Shown here: piece by piece, positions 6,386 to 13,325 of the stretch | Layout of the letters: each line of letters starts with the position of its first letter | How positions within the stretch are numbered: position 1 is the first letter of the stretch | NCBI GenBank assembly: GCA_051277005.1 | Contig: JBNMPS010000066.1 | Location: 1-14,577, forward strand | From: Dasania sp051277005 | GTDB lineage: Bacteria > Pseudomonadota > Gammaproteobacteria > Pseudomonadales > Dasaniaceae | Direction of reading: 5' to 3' | DNA length: 14,577 bases | Program-made: the position numbers and the translations under genes | The notes under the pieces: model-generated | Databases searched by the model: none | The model's input: only the letters and a program-made list of their open reading frames with translations | What the model was told of the DNA's origin: nothing

Positions 6386-7498
6386 ATGATGCCATCCCGA
6401 TTATTAACAAGCCAATGCTTATTTACCCTAGCATTGCTCACCATTACTGTCAGTAACCTTCATTCAGAACAAATTTATAAGTATCAAGACGAACAAGGTA
6501 AATGGCATTACTCACAGCGCGCGTCACATCAATCTGGCGAAGTTAAACTGGAAGTTAATAGTTCAAAAGAAAAAAGACTTTATAAAAAAGTGTGGGTTAA
6601 AGAGCATGTTGGGGCCAGTCCTTCACTCAGTATTATTAACAAATACCATGGCCCAATACAGGCAAAGCTGAGTATTAACTGCGATGCCTGTGTCGTTATA
6701 AACAAACAGGTAGATATTGTCGTTCCAGCCGATAGTGATGAGCTAGCATTGCATATCGACCCAAAAAATCGAGGGTGGACAGCGACATATAAACTAAGTG
6801 TCGTTCTTGGTGATCCTAAGGCAATTCCTGACAGCGATTATATTTATCGACTTCCTTTTCAAGAGCTAATTGATTTTCAAATAACCCAGAGCTTTAACGG
6901 AAAATTCAGCCATCGAGCGCAAGGTAGTATTCACGCCATTGATATAGCCATGCCTATTGCTACGCCAGTGCTTGCGGCCAGAGATGGTACGGTAATGGCG
7001 ATTGAAGAAAGTAATACGGAGGCCGGTACTGATCCTAGTTACGCAAGTAAAGCTAACACCGTTTATATCCTTCACAGTGATGGCACCATTGGTGTTTACG
7101 CTCATTTGGATATGTTTAGTGTTATCGTACAACCTGGTTCGGTAATAAGAACGGGTGACTTTCTCGCTCGTTCGGGGAATACTGGTTTTTCTACCGGGCC
7201 GCATCTTCACTTCACCGTCTGGCACAATGATAAAGGGGAGCAGAAAACCGTTAATTTCCGCTTCGATGATGGAGATGGTGGTCATTTTATCCCTCACGGA
7301 GGGCAGTTGATAAACCATGGCTTCGGAAAAGTAAAACAGACAGTACCGGCTAAGTACGCGCAACTTTATCAAGGTAGTTTAGACAGCCTGGCATTACTCG
7401 AAAATAAAGATAATTCTGATGTTAAGGTTACGTCATTGGAAAATGCTATCAATACGGGTAAATCCTATATAAATCGAATAAAAGCGTTATTGGAATAG
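6386..7498 (+). CDS. Secreted M23 (LytM-like) metallopeptidase with DUF4124 N-terminus
   Basis: Predicted zinc endopeptidase acting on peptidoglycan cross-bridges in the envelope. It has 370 residues. A signal peptide covers about 1-27. A DUF4124 segment follows directly (QIYKYQDEQGKWHYS, 29-43). A beta-rich middle region holds two cysteines (C99, C102). The M23 domain covers about 165-290. Its motifs are FSHRAQGSIHAID with probable zinc ligands H176 (or H183) and D186, the stretch IAMPIATPVLAARDGTV, YAHL (H240), and GPHLHFTVW with H273 and ligand H275. All catalytic residues appear present, so it should be active. The ATG at 6386 has AAGGAT 5 nt upstream. The gene starts just beyond the IS30 end, which may have replaced its native promoter. 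The substrate is inferred from the family. Confidence 0.92.
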   Translation: MMPSRLLTSQCLFTLALLTITVSNLHSEQIYKYQDEQGKWHYSQRASHQSGEVKLEVNSSKEKRLYKKVWVKEHVGASPSLSIINKYHGPIQAKLSINCDACVVINKQVDIVVPADSDELALHIDPKNRGWTATYKLSVVLGDPKAIPDSDYIYRLPFQELIDFQITQSFNGKFSHRAQGSIHAIDIAMPIATPVLAARDGTVMAIEESNTEAGTDPSYASKANTVYILHSDGTIGVYAHLDMFSVIVQPGSVIRTGDFLARSGNTGFSTGPHLHFTVWHNDKGEQKTVNFRFDDGDGGHFIPHGGQLINHGFGKVKQTVPAKYAQLYQGSLDSLALLENKDNSDVKVTSLENAINTGKSYINRIKALLE

Positions 7499-7734
7499 TC
7501 ATAAGTCAACAAGGTAAAGATAAATAACGGGTAGGTTTTATGCCGGATTTATGATTTAAGGTGCACGAATTAAAATCTAAACCGCTCTATTATCGTCATT
7601 TTAATTACACGCTATTAACACAAAATTTGAGAGTTCAAGGAGCCTGACCATTTGATTCATCACCCTTTGATTCTGGGTGTGGTTGTGAATATTATGGCAT
7701 ACTGTTTTGTGCTGCGAGAGCGAGTACGACCGAG
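7499..7734. other. AT-rich gap between the M23 gene and the intron remnant
   Basis: No gene is seen. A weak hairpin CACCC-TTTGATTCT-GGGTG lies near 7661-7679. The section just before 7735 may belong to the eroded domain IV of the intron remnant that follows. Confidence 0.35.
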
Positions 7735-7805
7735 GATCCGGATGCGGGAAAATCGCACGTCCGGATCTGCATTGGGGGACTTCGCGAGAATAAAGTTCCT
7801 ACCAT
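7735..7805 (+). ncRNA. Decayed group II intron 3' end (domains V and VI)
   Basis: Positions 7735-7767 fold as a domain V. The lower helix is GATCCGGA with TCCGGATC, the CG bulge is at 7758-7759, the upper 5-bp helix is TGCGG/TCGCA, and the cap is a GAAAA loop. Group II domain V normally reads GAGCC...GAAA...GGTTC. Here the AGC triad has become ATC with a matching change on the other strand, and the loop has one extra A. A domain VI-like stem follows (GGGGACTT at 7775-7782 with AAGTTCCT at 7793-7800), ending near CTACCAT. No intron-encoded reverse transcriptase is present, so this is a remnant. It could also be a truncated miniature copy. Confidence 0.7.
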
Positions 7806-7831
7806 AACTGTGTTACGCATAGGATTTTACT

Positions 7832-8056
7832 TTGATCTCTAAAAAATATACCCCATATGTTTTTGCATTTTTTATGTCACTTCTAATGTCATGCTTAATG
7901 TCACTGGTAATCAGCATTTTTAATGTTGGCCTTATCGATGGAATAATATCAATATGGCTAAAAGCATGGGCATTTGCTTTTGTTGTGGCTTTCCCAACAG
8001 TCATTATTGTTTCACCACTGGTAAGAAAGCTGGTTAATATAATTAGTGAGCAGTGA
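7832..8056 (+). CDS. DUF2798 family small membrane protein
   Basis: A 74-residue inner-membrane protein of unknown function. It contains two hydrophobic helices, about residues 8-32 (YVFAFFMSLLMSCLMSLVIS) and 40-63 (ISIWLKAWAFAFVVAFPTVI), joined by a short loop. The motif WLKAWAFAFVVAFP and the C-terminal PLVRKLV are characteristic of DUF2798. A TTG start at 7832 is used because AGGA lies 7 nt upstream at 7821 and the next ATG in frame is 14 codons in, within the first helix. It sits alone between a group II intron remnant and a compound hairpin, transcribed away from the M23 gene's end. It may be a stray accessory gene. No partner is evident. Confidence 0.75.
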   Translation: MISKKYTPYVFAFFMSLLMSCLMSLVISIFNVGLIDGIISIWLKAWAFAFVVAFPTVIIVSPLVRKLVNIISEQ

Positions 8057-8087
8057 ATGAAAAACACATGACAAAGCGTGCAATGAT

Positions 8088-8133
8088 CGCCCTGCGGGCT
8101 GGACCGCTAAAAGCGTTGCTTCACAGCAGGGCG
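8088..8133. terminator. Compound hairpin between DUF2798 and the aminotransferase
   Basis: An 8-bp outer stem CGCCCTGC (8088-8095) with GCAGGGCG (8126-8133) encloses a smaller hairpin CGCT-AAA-AGCG (8105-8115). It lies between convergent genes and may act as a bidirectional terminator, but neither side has a T run. It also resembles the folded ends of cassette recombination sites, although no core GTTRRRY box is visible. Confidence 0.4.
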
Positions 8134-8178
8134 GCCCATTTACTCAGTGTTGGTTGGTTGCCATTGTAATTCGGTCGT

Positions 8179-9546
8179 TTAGGCGACTGCTGCCCTGAAA
8201 CCGTTCTCTATCGTCACTGGGTCTGGCAGTGCTTCAGCGGCAGTCGCCCACGCTATAATTTTATCCATCGCTTCGATGGTATTAGCACAATGCTGGCGCA
8301 AAAAAACGGGTGTTAAGTCATTCGTTTCAGTGTCGTTTTTAAGGACGGAGAGTACATGCTCTCCATCAAAATCGACATAGGCTAATCGCACCGTTAATTC
8401 GCCCTCTGGCCTGCCAAAATCAGATCCTGGTAGCATGGCTACTCCGGCTTCGTTTAATAGCATTTCACATAATTGAGTGCTCGTTGTAATTCCTCGCTGT
8501 TTAAATGTTTCCCGATATTTCTCAAAGTCAGGAAATAAATAAAACCCTCCCTTGGGGGATGTAACAGCAATATCAATAGACCGTAGTCTGTCGCACAAGT
8601 GCTTAGCGAGTGAGCGTAAAACACGACGAGACTTGTCTAGATAGATTTTAATATCGTCGCCTTCTTCAAACGCTGCCACCGCTGCATACTGAATGGGCGC
8701 ACTGACAGAGGTATACGTTTCACTGGCAACAATAGCCATGGCATCTAATAACCAGCGCAACTTGGGTGGGAAAAGAAAGGTCCCTAGACGCCAGCCGCCA
8801 GCCCCGCACCATTTACTTAAGCCGCTACTCACTATGGTGCCTTCTGGATAAAAGCGGGCAATAGAAAGGTGCTCGCCTTGATGATCTAATAATCCGTAGA
8901 TTTCATCAGAAAGTATGAGTACATTATTGGCACGGGCAACATGGGTCAATGCGATTAGCTGGCCCTTGGTAAAGGAGTGCCCTGTTGGGTTTGATGGGTA
9001 GTTTAAAATCAATAGTTTGGGCTGCTCTGGATTAATTTTACAGGCAGCTTCTAATGCATCGGGAGTCATTTGCCAGTTGTTGTCAGCCTGTGTGGATATC
9101 CAGCGGGCATTTGAGCCCAGTATTTGAGCTTGCGGTGCATAAGATACCCAAGACGGCGCAGGAATAAGCAGCTCAGCCTTATAGGTCAATTGCAAAATGA
9201 ACATCAACTCTTTGGAGCCTGGGCCTATCAGTACATCATCTTGCGAACAATTGATGTCATCGTGGCGACGATGAAACTCTGCCACCGCTTTGCGTAATGT
9301 GGGTAGTCCTCTCACCGGTAAATAGTCTTTTTCACCGGCATGTTTCCTCAGTGCGTTGGTAACACGTGGGGGGACGGGAAAGGGAGATTGCCCTAGGCCT
9401 AAGCGATGGACTTTTCGGCCGGACGCCTGTAGCTCTTTACTGCGCTCATTAATGGCAAGGGTTGCTGAAACCCCCATTGGTTTGAGGTTGGTATTCAAAC
9501 TAGCAGGGTCAATATGGCTAGGTTGAGGTGTTGTTGCTTTGATCAT
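8179..9546 (-). CDS. PLP-dependent aminotransferase, class I/II
   Basis: Fold-type I aminotransferase that moves an amino group between an amino acid and a 2-oxo acid in the cytoplasm. From the ATG at 9546 it has 455 residues. That start is preferred over one at 9603 because AAGG lies upstream and the longer start has no ribosome site. Visible residues are the cofactor-binding N186 in NYPSNPTG, D214 and Y217 in LSDEIYG, the Schiff-base lysine K245 in SSGLSKW, R253 in GGWRLG, and the carboxylate-binding Arg in TVRLAYVDFDG. The protein carries about 50 residues beyond the usual 400, mostly at the two ends. Its substrate cannot be read from the sequence. It is divergent from an RpiR-type regulator, which probably controls it. 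Confidence 0.92.
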   Translation of the reverse strand: MIKATTPQPSHIDPASLNTNLKPMGVSATLAINERSKELQASGRKVHRLGLGQSPFPVPPRVTNALRKHAGEKDYLPVRGLPTLRKAVAEFHRRHDDINCSQDDVLIGPGSKELMFILQLTYKAELLIPAPSWVSYAPQAQILGSNARWISTQADNNWQMTPDALEAACKINPEQPKLLILNYPSNPTGHSFTKGQLIALTHVARANNVLILSDEIYGLLDHQGEHLSIARFYPEGTIVSSGLSKWCGAGGWRLGTFLFPPKLRWLLDAMAIVASETYTSVSAPIQYAAVAAFEEGDDIKIYLDKSRRVLRSLAKHLCDRLRSIDIAVTSPKGGFYLFPDFEKYRETFKQRGITTSTQLCEMLLNEAGVAMLPGSDFGRPEGELTVRLAYVDFDGEHVLSVLKNDTETNDLTPVFLRQHCANTIEAMDKIIAWATAAEALPDPVTIENGFRAAVA

Positions 9547-9584
9547 TTTGTGCACTGCCTTATACGTTTTCGTTTGTACTTGCG

Positions 9585-9594
9585 TTATGCATAA
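9585..9594. promoter_or_regulatory. Perfect palindrome between the aminotransferase and the regulator
   Basis: TTATGCATAA is a perfect 10-bp palindrome in the AT-rich 138-bp divergent gap, 38 bp upstream of the aminotransferase ATG. Dimeric SIS-domain regulators bind inverted repeats, so this is a candidate operator. It also overlaps a possible -10 region for the leftward gene. The role is inferred. Confidence 0.35.
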
Positions 9595-9684
9595 AACTAG
9601 CATTAAAATGAAAAATAACTTGGCATTTGTGTTTCTTTTTTGTATTTTGTGACTAAATAATTTCCATAAGCGGAGCCTGACCTA

Positions 9685-10587
9685 GTGAACCCTCCTCAGA
9701 CACTACCCGAACTGCAAATAGTACTGGTTAATGCCAAGAGTCGCAGTGGCCCAATCTCGCTTGGCAAGCGTGCTATAGCTGCGCTGGAGCAAATGATTGA
9801 AGCCCCTCGACAAACGGCTATTTATCCTATTCACGAGCTTGCCGAAAACTACGGCACCAGTGCTTCCACGCTGTCACGGCTGGCAGATCGGCTCGGTTAC
9901 CACGGTTTTAAGCAGTTTCAGCAGGTTTTTAAAGATCATGTGACGAATGAGTCGGGGTTTTACAGCGGTTTGGCGCAAAAAATGGTCGTTAGTGGTGAAG
10001 AAACGCAAAAAAACATTTCACTTTTGGGGCGTGTTAAGCAAAAAAATGACCAGAACGTTGATGCTATGTGCAAACTTCTTGAGATGAATGTCGTCGCTCG
10101 CTTGGTTGATCTGTTGGTGTATACGCCTCATGTCCGTATTGCTGGATTTCGACAGTCGTTTTCTATGGCCGGGCACTTTAGTTATTGCTTGGGCATGTTG
10201 CGGCAAAACGTTTCCATGTTAAGCGCTGCGGATCACGGTGCCGCACACGGCCTGGCTCAGCTTTCGCCGGGTGATTTGTTACTCATCTATGGTTGCTATC
10301 CTTATACCCGTACGGCGATTAGTACCGCCCATGTTGCTAAGGCAAAAGGAGTCACCGTCGCCGCTATTACCGATGATAAAAAATCGCCGCTTGCCGCAGT
10401 GGCCGATTACGTATTGATAGCGCCAACGGAGAGCATTTTTTATAGCAATAGCATGGTGGCGATGCTGACATTAAATGAATTGTTGCTGTCACTTTCAGCG
10501 CAAGTTATCGGCGAGAGTGGTGTCCGAACATTGAGAGCTAGGGAGAAAATCATTAGTGCGATGGATGCTGAATTTGGTGAAAATTAA
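9685..10587 (+). CDS. MurR/RpiR-family transcriptional regulator (HTH plus SIS domain)
   Basis: DNA-binding regulator of 300 residues. The N-terminal part (about 20-95) is the RpiR helix-turn-helix domain, with IHELAENYGTSASTLSRLADRLGYHGFKQF matching its S-x-STxxRLxxxLGYxGFxxF signature. The C-terminal part (about 130-265) is a SIS domain with GFRQS, SPGDLLLIYGCYPYTRTA, AKGVTVAAITDD and PLAAVADYVL. SIS domains usually sense phosphosugars, but the residues here do not show the ligand. The GTG start at 9685 has GGAG 9 nt upstream. The divergent aminotransferase suggests that the signal may be an amino-sugar or amino-acid derivative. The gene ends at a terminator shared with the convergent PilZ gene. 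Confidence 0.92.
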   Translation: MNPPQTLPELQIVLVNAKSRSGPISLGKRAIAALEQMIEAPRQTAIYPIHELAENYGTSASTLSRLADRLGYHGFKQFQQVFKDHVTNESGFYSGLAQKMVVSGEETQKNISLLGRVKQKNDQNVDAMCKLLEMNVVARLVDLLVYTPHVRIAGFRQSFSMAGHFSYCLGMLRQNVSMLSAADHGAAHGLAQLSPGDLLLIYGCYPYTRTAISTAHVAKAKGVTVAAITDDKKSPLAAVADYVLIAPTESIFYSNSMVAMLTLNELLLSLSAQVIGESGVRTLRAREKIISAMDAEFGEN

Positions 10588-10675
10588 TAGCCTTTGGCGG
10601 GGCGTTTTATATAACGTAGCGGGTGTGAAGTCGGGTGGGTAACATACTGAAAATCGGGGCATATAAAGGTTAATG

Positions 10676-10723
10676 AAAAGCTCCGCTAATGCGAGGCTTT
10701 TCTATATTGCGGGTCAAGCCCGA
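10676..10723 (-). terminator. Bidirectional terminator, copy 2 of the double-hairpin element
   Basis: AAAAGC...GCTTTT flanks a stem around a TAAT loop (10676-10700), followed by CGGG-TCAAG-CCCG (10710-10722). Read on the minus strand it matches the malic enzyme terminator at 4676-4725, with AAAGCCTCGCATTAGCGG shared exactly. It lies between the convergent regulator and PilZ genes and has A and T runs on both sides. Confidence 0.82.
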
Positions 10724-10744
10724 AATAACAATAGATTAAAAAGG

Positions 10745-11104
10745 TTATTGGCCCAGCGCCGCAACCTCCCTTTCTAGTAAATCCATATCCCCAATGTTCA
10801 ACTCAACTAAACGCCTTAAATGGTGAATGCTATCAATATCAATATGATGGCATTCAAAGCCAATCTGGCCATCTTCATCGTGGCGTAGGGTGGTTGACAT
10901 GGTGATGCTGGTATTGTCGCTTAGGTGAATACTGACATTAAAATCTTTACTGTTGTCGCCATCCCAGTCATCAGGTTTTTCTATCAACAGTCCTTTCAGT
11001 GAAATATCAACTAGGTTAACACTCCATATGTCGCCGCCTTGCTGGATGCTGGTTTCAGCATCAAAGGTTATGCGGCTAAAGAGCCTGCGTTCATTACTTG
11101 TCAT
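10745..11104 (-). CDS. Single-domain PilZ protein
   Basis: Cytoplasmic protein of 119 residues, predicted to bind cyclic di-GMP. The binding motifs are both present: RRLFSR (residues 6-11, the RxxxR motif) and DISLKG (residues 33-38, the D/NxSxxG motif), followed by a beta-barrel region that includes IGFECHHIDIDSIHHLRRLVEL, the usual C-terminal PilZ signature. There is no attached effector domain, so it probably acts by contacting a partner. Those partners commonly affect motility, pili or polysaccharide synthesis, and none can be named here. The gene lies 90 nt downstream of ettA on the same strand, with a hairpin between, so co-transcription is possible but not assured. Confidence 0.93.
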   Translation of the reverse strand: MTSNERRLFSRITFDAETSIQQGGDIWSVNLVDISLKGLLIEKPDDWDGDNSKDFNVSIHLSDNTSITMSTTLRHDEDGQIGFECHHIDIDSIHHLRRLVELNIGDMDLLEREVAALGQ

Positions 11105-11159
11105 AGAGGTTCTCTTGTTGTTGCTGGTTCGCGTTTAGATAACGTAACTATAGCAGTTA

Positions 11160-11184
11160 CCAGCGGGATGGTTACCCCCGCTGG
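11160..11184 (-). terminator. Hairpin after ettA, possible weak terminator
   Basis: An 8-bp perfect stem CCAGCGGG (11160-11167) with CCCGCTGG (11177-11184) around a 9-nt loop lies 10 bp beyond the ettA stop. It has no T run on the minus strand, so it may attenuate rather than stop transcription into the PilZ gene, or serve in RNA stability. Confidence 0.45.
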
Positions 11185-11194
11185 CTCAGTTTGG

Positions 11195-12856
11195 TTAGCG
11201 TAATTTTTTATAACGGCTGCGTTGCGGTAGGGTATTGGCACCTTTGCGGCTAATTAAGTCTTCGTGGTATTCGGTGTAGTTACCTTCAAAGAAAATAACT
11301 TTGCCATCGTCTTCGTAAGCCAATATGTGGGTGGCGATTCTATCGAGAAACCAGCGGTCGTGTGAAATAACCATGGCGCAGCCGGGATAGGTTAGAAGGG
11401 CTTCTTCCAGTGCGCGTAGGGTTTCAATATCCAAATCATTTGAGGGCTCATCTAATAGCAAAACGTTGCCGCCCTGTTTGAGAGTGCACGCTAGTTGCAA
11501 GCGGCCGCGCTCACCACCGGATAAATCGCCGACACGTTTTTGCTGGTCTGAGCCTTTAAAGTTAAAGCGGCCAATGTAGGCGCGCGATGAAATTTCGTAA
11601 CCGCCAATACGTAGCTGGTCATTACCACCTGAGATGGCCTCCCAGACGGTTTGTTTGTCGTCTAGGGCATCGCGAAGCTGCTCTACGTAAACCAAGTCTA
11701 CTGTTTCACCTAGTTCAACTTCACCGCTGTCGGCCTGATCCATACCCGCGATAATTTTAAATAGGGTAGATTTACCCGCGCCGTTACCGCCGATGACGCC
11801 AACAATGGCACCCTTGGGTACGGAGAAGCTTAAGTCTTTATAAAGCTCGTGGTCGCCAAAAGATTTACTGACGCTCTTCACTTCGATAACTTTGTCACCC
11901 AGGCGTTGGCCGGGGGGTATATAAATCTCATTGGTTTCTGAGCGAGACTGAAAGTCTTGTGATTGCAGTTCTTCAAAGCGCGCTAGGCGAGCTTTGTTTT
12001 TGGATTGACGACCTTTGGGGTTTTGGCGTACCCATTCCAATTCTGATTTAACCGCTTTTGAGTGGGATGATTCTTGTTTTGACTCTTGATCTAAGCGCGC
12101 TTCTTTGGCTTCTAGCCAGTTAGAATAATTGCCTTCGTAAGGAATGCCGCGGCCACGGTCTAATTCCAAAATCCAGTTGGCGGCGTTATCTAAAAAGTAT
12201 CTATCGTGCGTGATGGCGACCACTGTGCCGGGGTATTCTGTTAAAAAGTGTTCCAGCCAGTGGACGGACTCGGCATCCAGGTGGTTGGTGGGTTCGTCGA
12301 GTAACAGCATGTCGGGGTTAGACATTAGCAGGCGGCACAGTGCTACGCGGCGGCGCTCGCCACCGGATAGCTTGCTGACGTCCGCATCCCAGGCTGGAAG
12401 GCGCAATGCGTCGGCGGCAACCTCTAGCTTATGCTCCATATTGTGAGCGTCTGAGGTTTGAATGATATTCTCTAATGCTTGCTGGCGTTTAGCTAGGGCG
12501 TCAAAGTCGGCATCGGGCTCGGCGTAGGCGGCGTAAACCGCGTCCAGCTCGTTTTGGGCCTCAACCACATCGCCCATACCGTCTTCAACGTTACCGCGCA
12601 CGTCTTTGTTGGGATCTAGCTCTGGCTCCTGTGGCAGGTAGCCAACATTGATACCTGCTTGAGGACGGGCTTCGCCATTAAATTCGGTATCGACACCGGC
12701 CATAATGCGCAGCAAAGTAGATTTACCCGAGCCGTTTAAGCCCAGTACACCAATCTTGGCGCCGGGGAAAAAAGAGAGGGAGATATCTTTGAGTATTTCG
12801 CGTTTGGGTGGAACGACTTTACCAACGCGGTTCATGGTGTAAACGTATTGTGCCAT
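11195..12856 (-). CDS. ettA: EttA, energy-dependent translational throttle ATPase (ABC-F)
   Basis: Cytoplasmic ABC-F ATPase that binds the ribosomal E site and gates the first steps of elongation according to the ADP/ATP ratio. It has 553 residues (E. coli EttA has 555), starting MAQYVYTMNRVGKVVPPKRE. Domain 1 has Walker A GLNGSGKST (39-47), signature LSGGE (163-167) and Walker B LLLDEPTNHLD (184-194). The arm insertion lies at about 95-140 and the inter-domain linker (WVRQNPKGRQSKNKARLARFEEL) at about 240-320. Domain 2 has GGNGAGKST (356-364), LSGGE (445-449) and LLLDEPSNDLD (466-476). Both catalytic glutamates are present. The start at 12856 has AGGA about 10 nt upstream. The PilZ gene follows downstream. 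Confidence 0.96.
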   Translation of the reverse strand: MAQYVYTMNRVGKVVPPKREILKDISLSFFPGAKIGVLGLNGSGKSTLLRIMAGVDTEFNGEARPQAGINVGYLPQEPELDPNKDVRGNVEDGMGDVVEAQNELDAVYAAYAEPDADFDALAKRQQALENIIQTSDAHNMEHKLEVAADALRLPAWDADVSKLSGGERRRVALCRLLMSNPDMLLLDEPTNHLDAESVHWLEHFLTEYPGTVVAITHDRYFLDNAANWILELDRGRGIPYEGNYSNWLEAKEARLDQESKQESSHSKAVKSELEWVRQNPKGRQSKNKARLARFEELQSQDFQSRSETNEIYIPPGQRLGDKVIEVKSVSKSFGDHELYKDLSFSVPKGAIVGVIGGNGAGKSTLFKIIAGMDQADSGEVELGETVDLVYVEQLRDALDDKQTVWEAISGGNDQLRIGGYEISSRAYIGRFNFKGSDQQKRVGDLSGGERGRLQLACTLKQGGNVLLLDEPSNDLDIETLRALEEALLTYPGCAMVISHDRWFLDRIATHILAYEDDGKVIFFEGNYTEYHEDLISRKGANTLPQRSRYKKLR

Positions 12857-13325
12857 GGGGCCAGAATCCTAATATAAAGCTATAAATAGTCGAGAAAGTT
12901 ACCGGATGTGGTGAGTCTTGTCGACTGAATTCATTGCTGGCAATAATGTTAGTTTGGTTAAGGCTTGTTGGGGCTGTTATAAGGGGGGGGTACTCACTCA
13001 GCATGTGATCGGCAGCCTTACTTGTGCTGAGTCTGCTATCGCGGGCTGAGCTGTCTATTAGCTTAAAATGGGCTTTACTTCAGTAGTTGGTCCGCAACAG
13101 CCCTTATTTTCATCAAGACCTACCGTCTCCATAGCAATCACTTATCAGTAAACATGCTGAAAGATAAAAGCTGTGCAGCGGTTTATCTGGTCTTTCCTGG
13201 TGAGTCAATTCTTCTAAGCCGGATTAGGTAAAGTAGCGTAAGATTCGCAGTATTGCCGCTGGATGGTGACTTTATAATCTGTAATAATAATACAATAAAT
13301 AATAATGCCCGTGAGTTATACCTAC
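12857..13325. other. Intergenic region between ettA and the lipoprotein gene
   Basis: A 469-bp gap between divergent genes with no supported coding sequence. It contains an 8-G run near 12983-12990 and a consensus -10 TATAAT at 13273-13278, about 48 bp before the lipoprotein ATG. No correctly spaced -35 is visible; TTGCCG at 13253 is only 14 bp away. AT-rich repeats (AATAATAATACAATAAATAA) follow the -10. Confidence 0.4.

Noticed and set aside
6866..7372. 168-codon frame antisense to the M23 peptidase
   Set aside because: It lies wholly opposite a gene with clear catalytic motifs and shows no domain of its own.
7639..7649. GGAGCCTGACC, repeated at 9672-9682
   Set aside because: An exact 11-mer repeat is expected by chance in a window this size, and the second copy is explained by the ribosome site of the regulator gene.
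8088..8133. Integron attC site
   Set aside because: The fold is suggestive, but the GTTRRRY and RYYYAAC core boxes are missing, so it is called a hairpin only.
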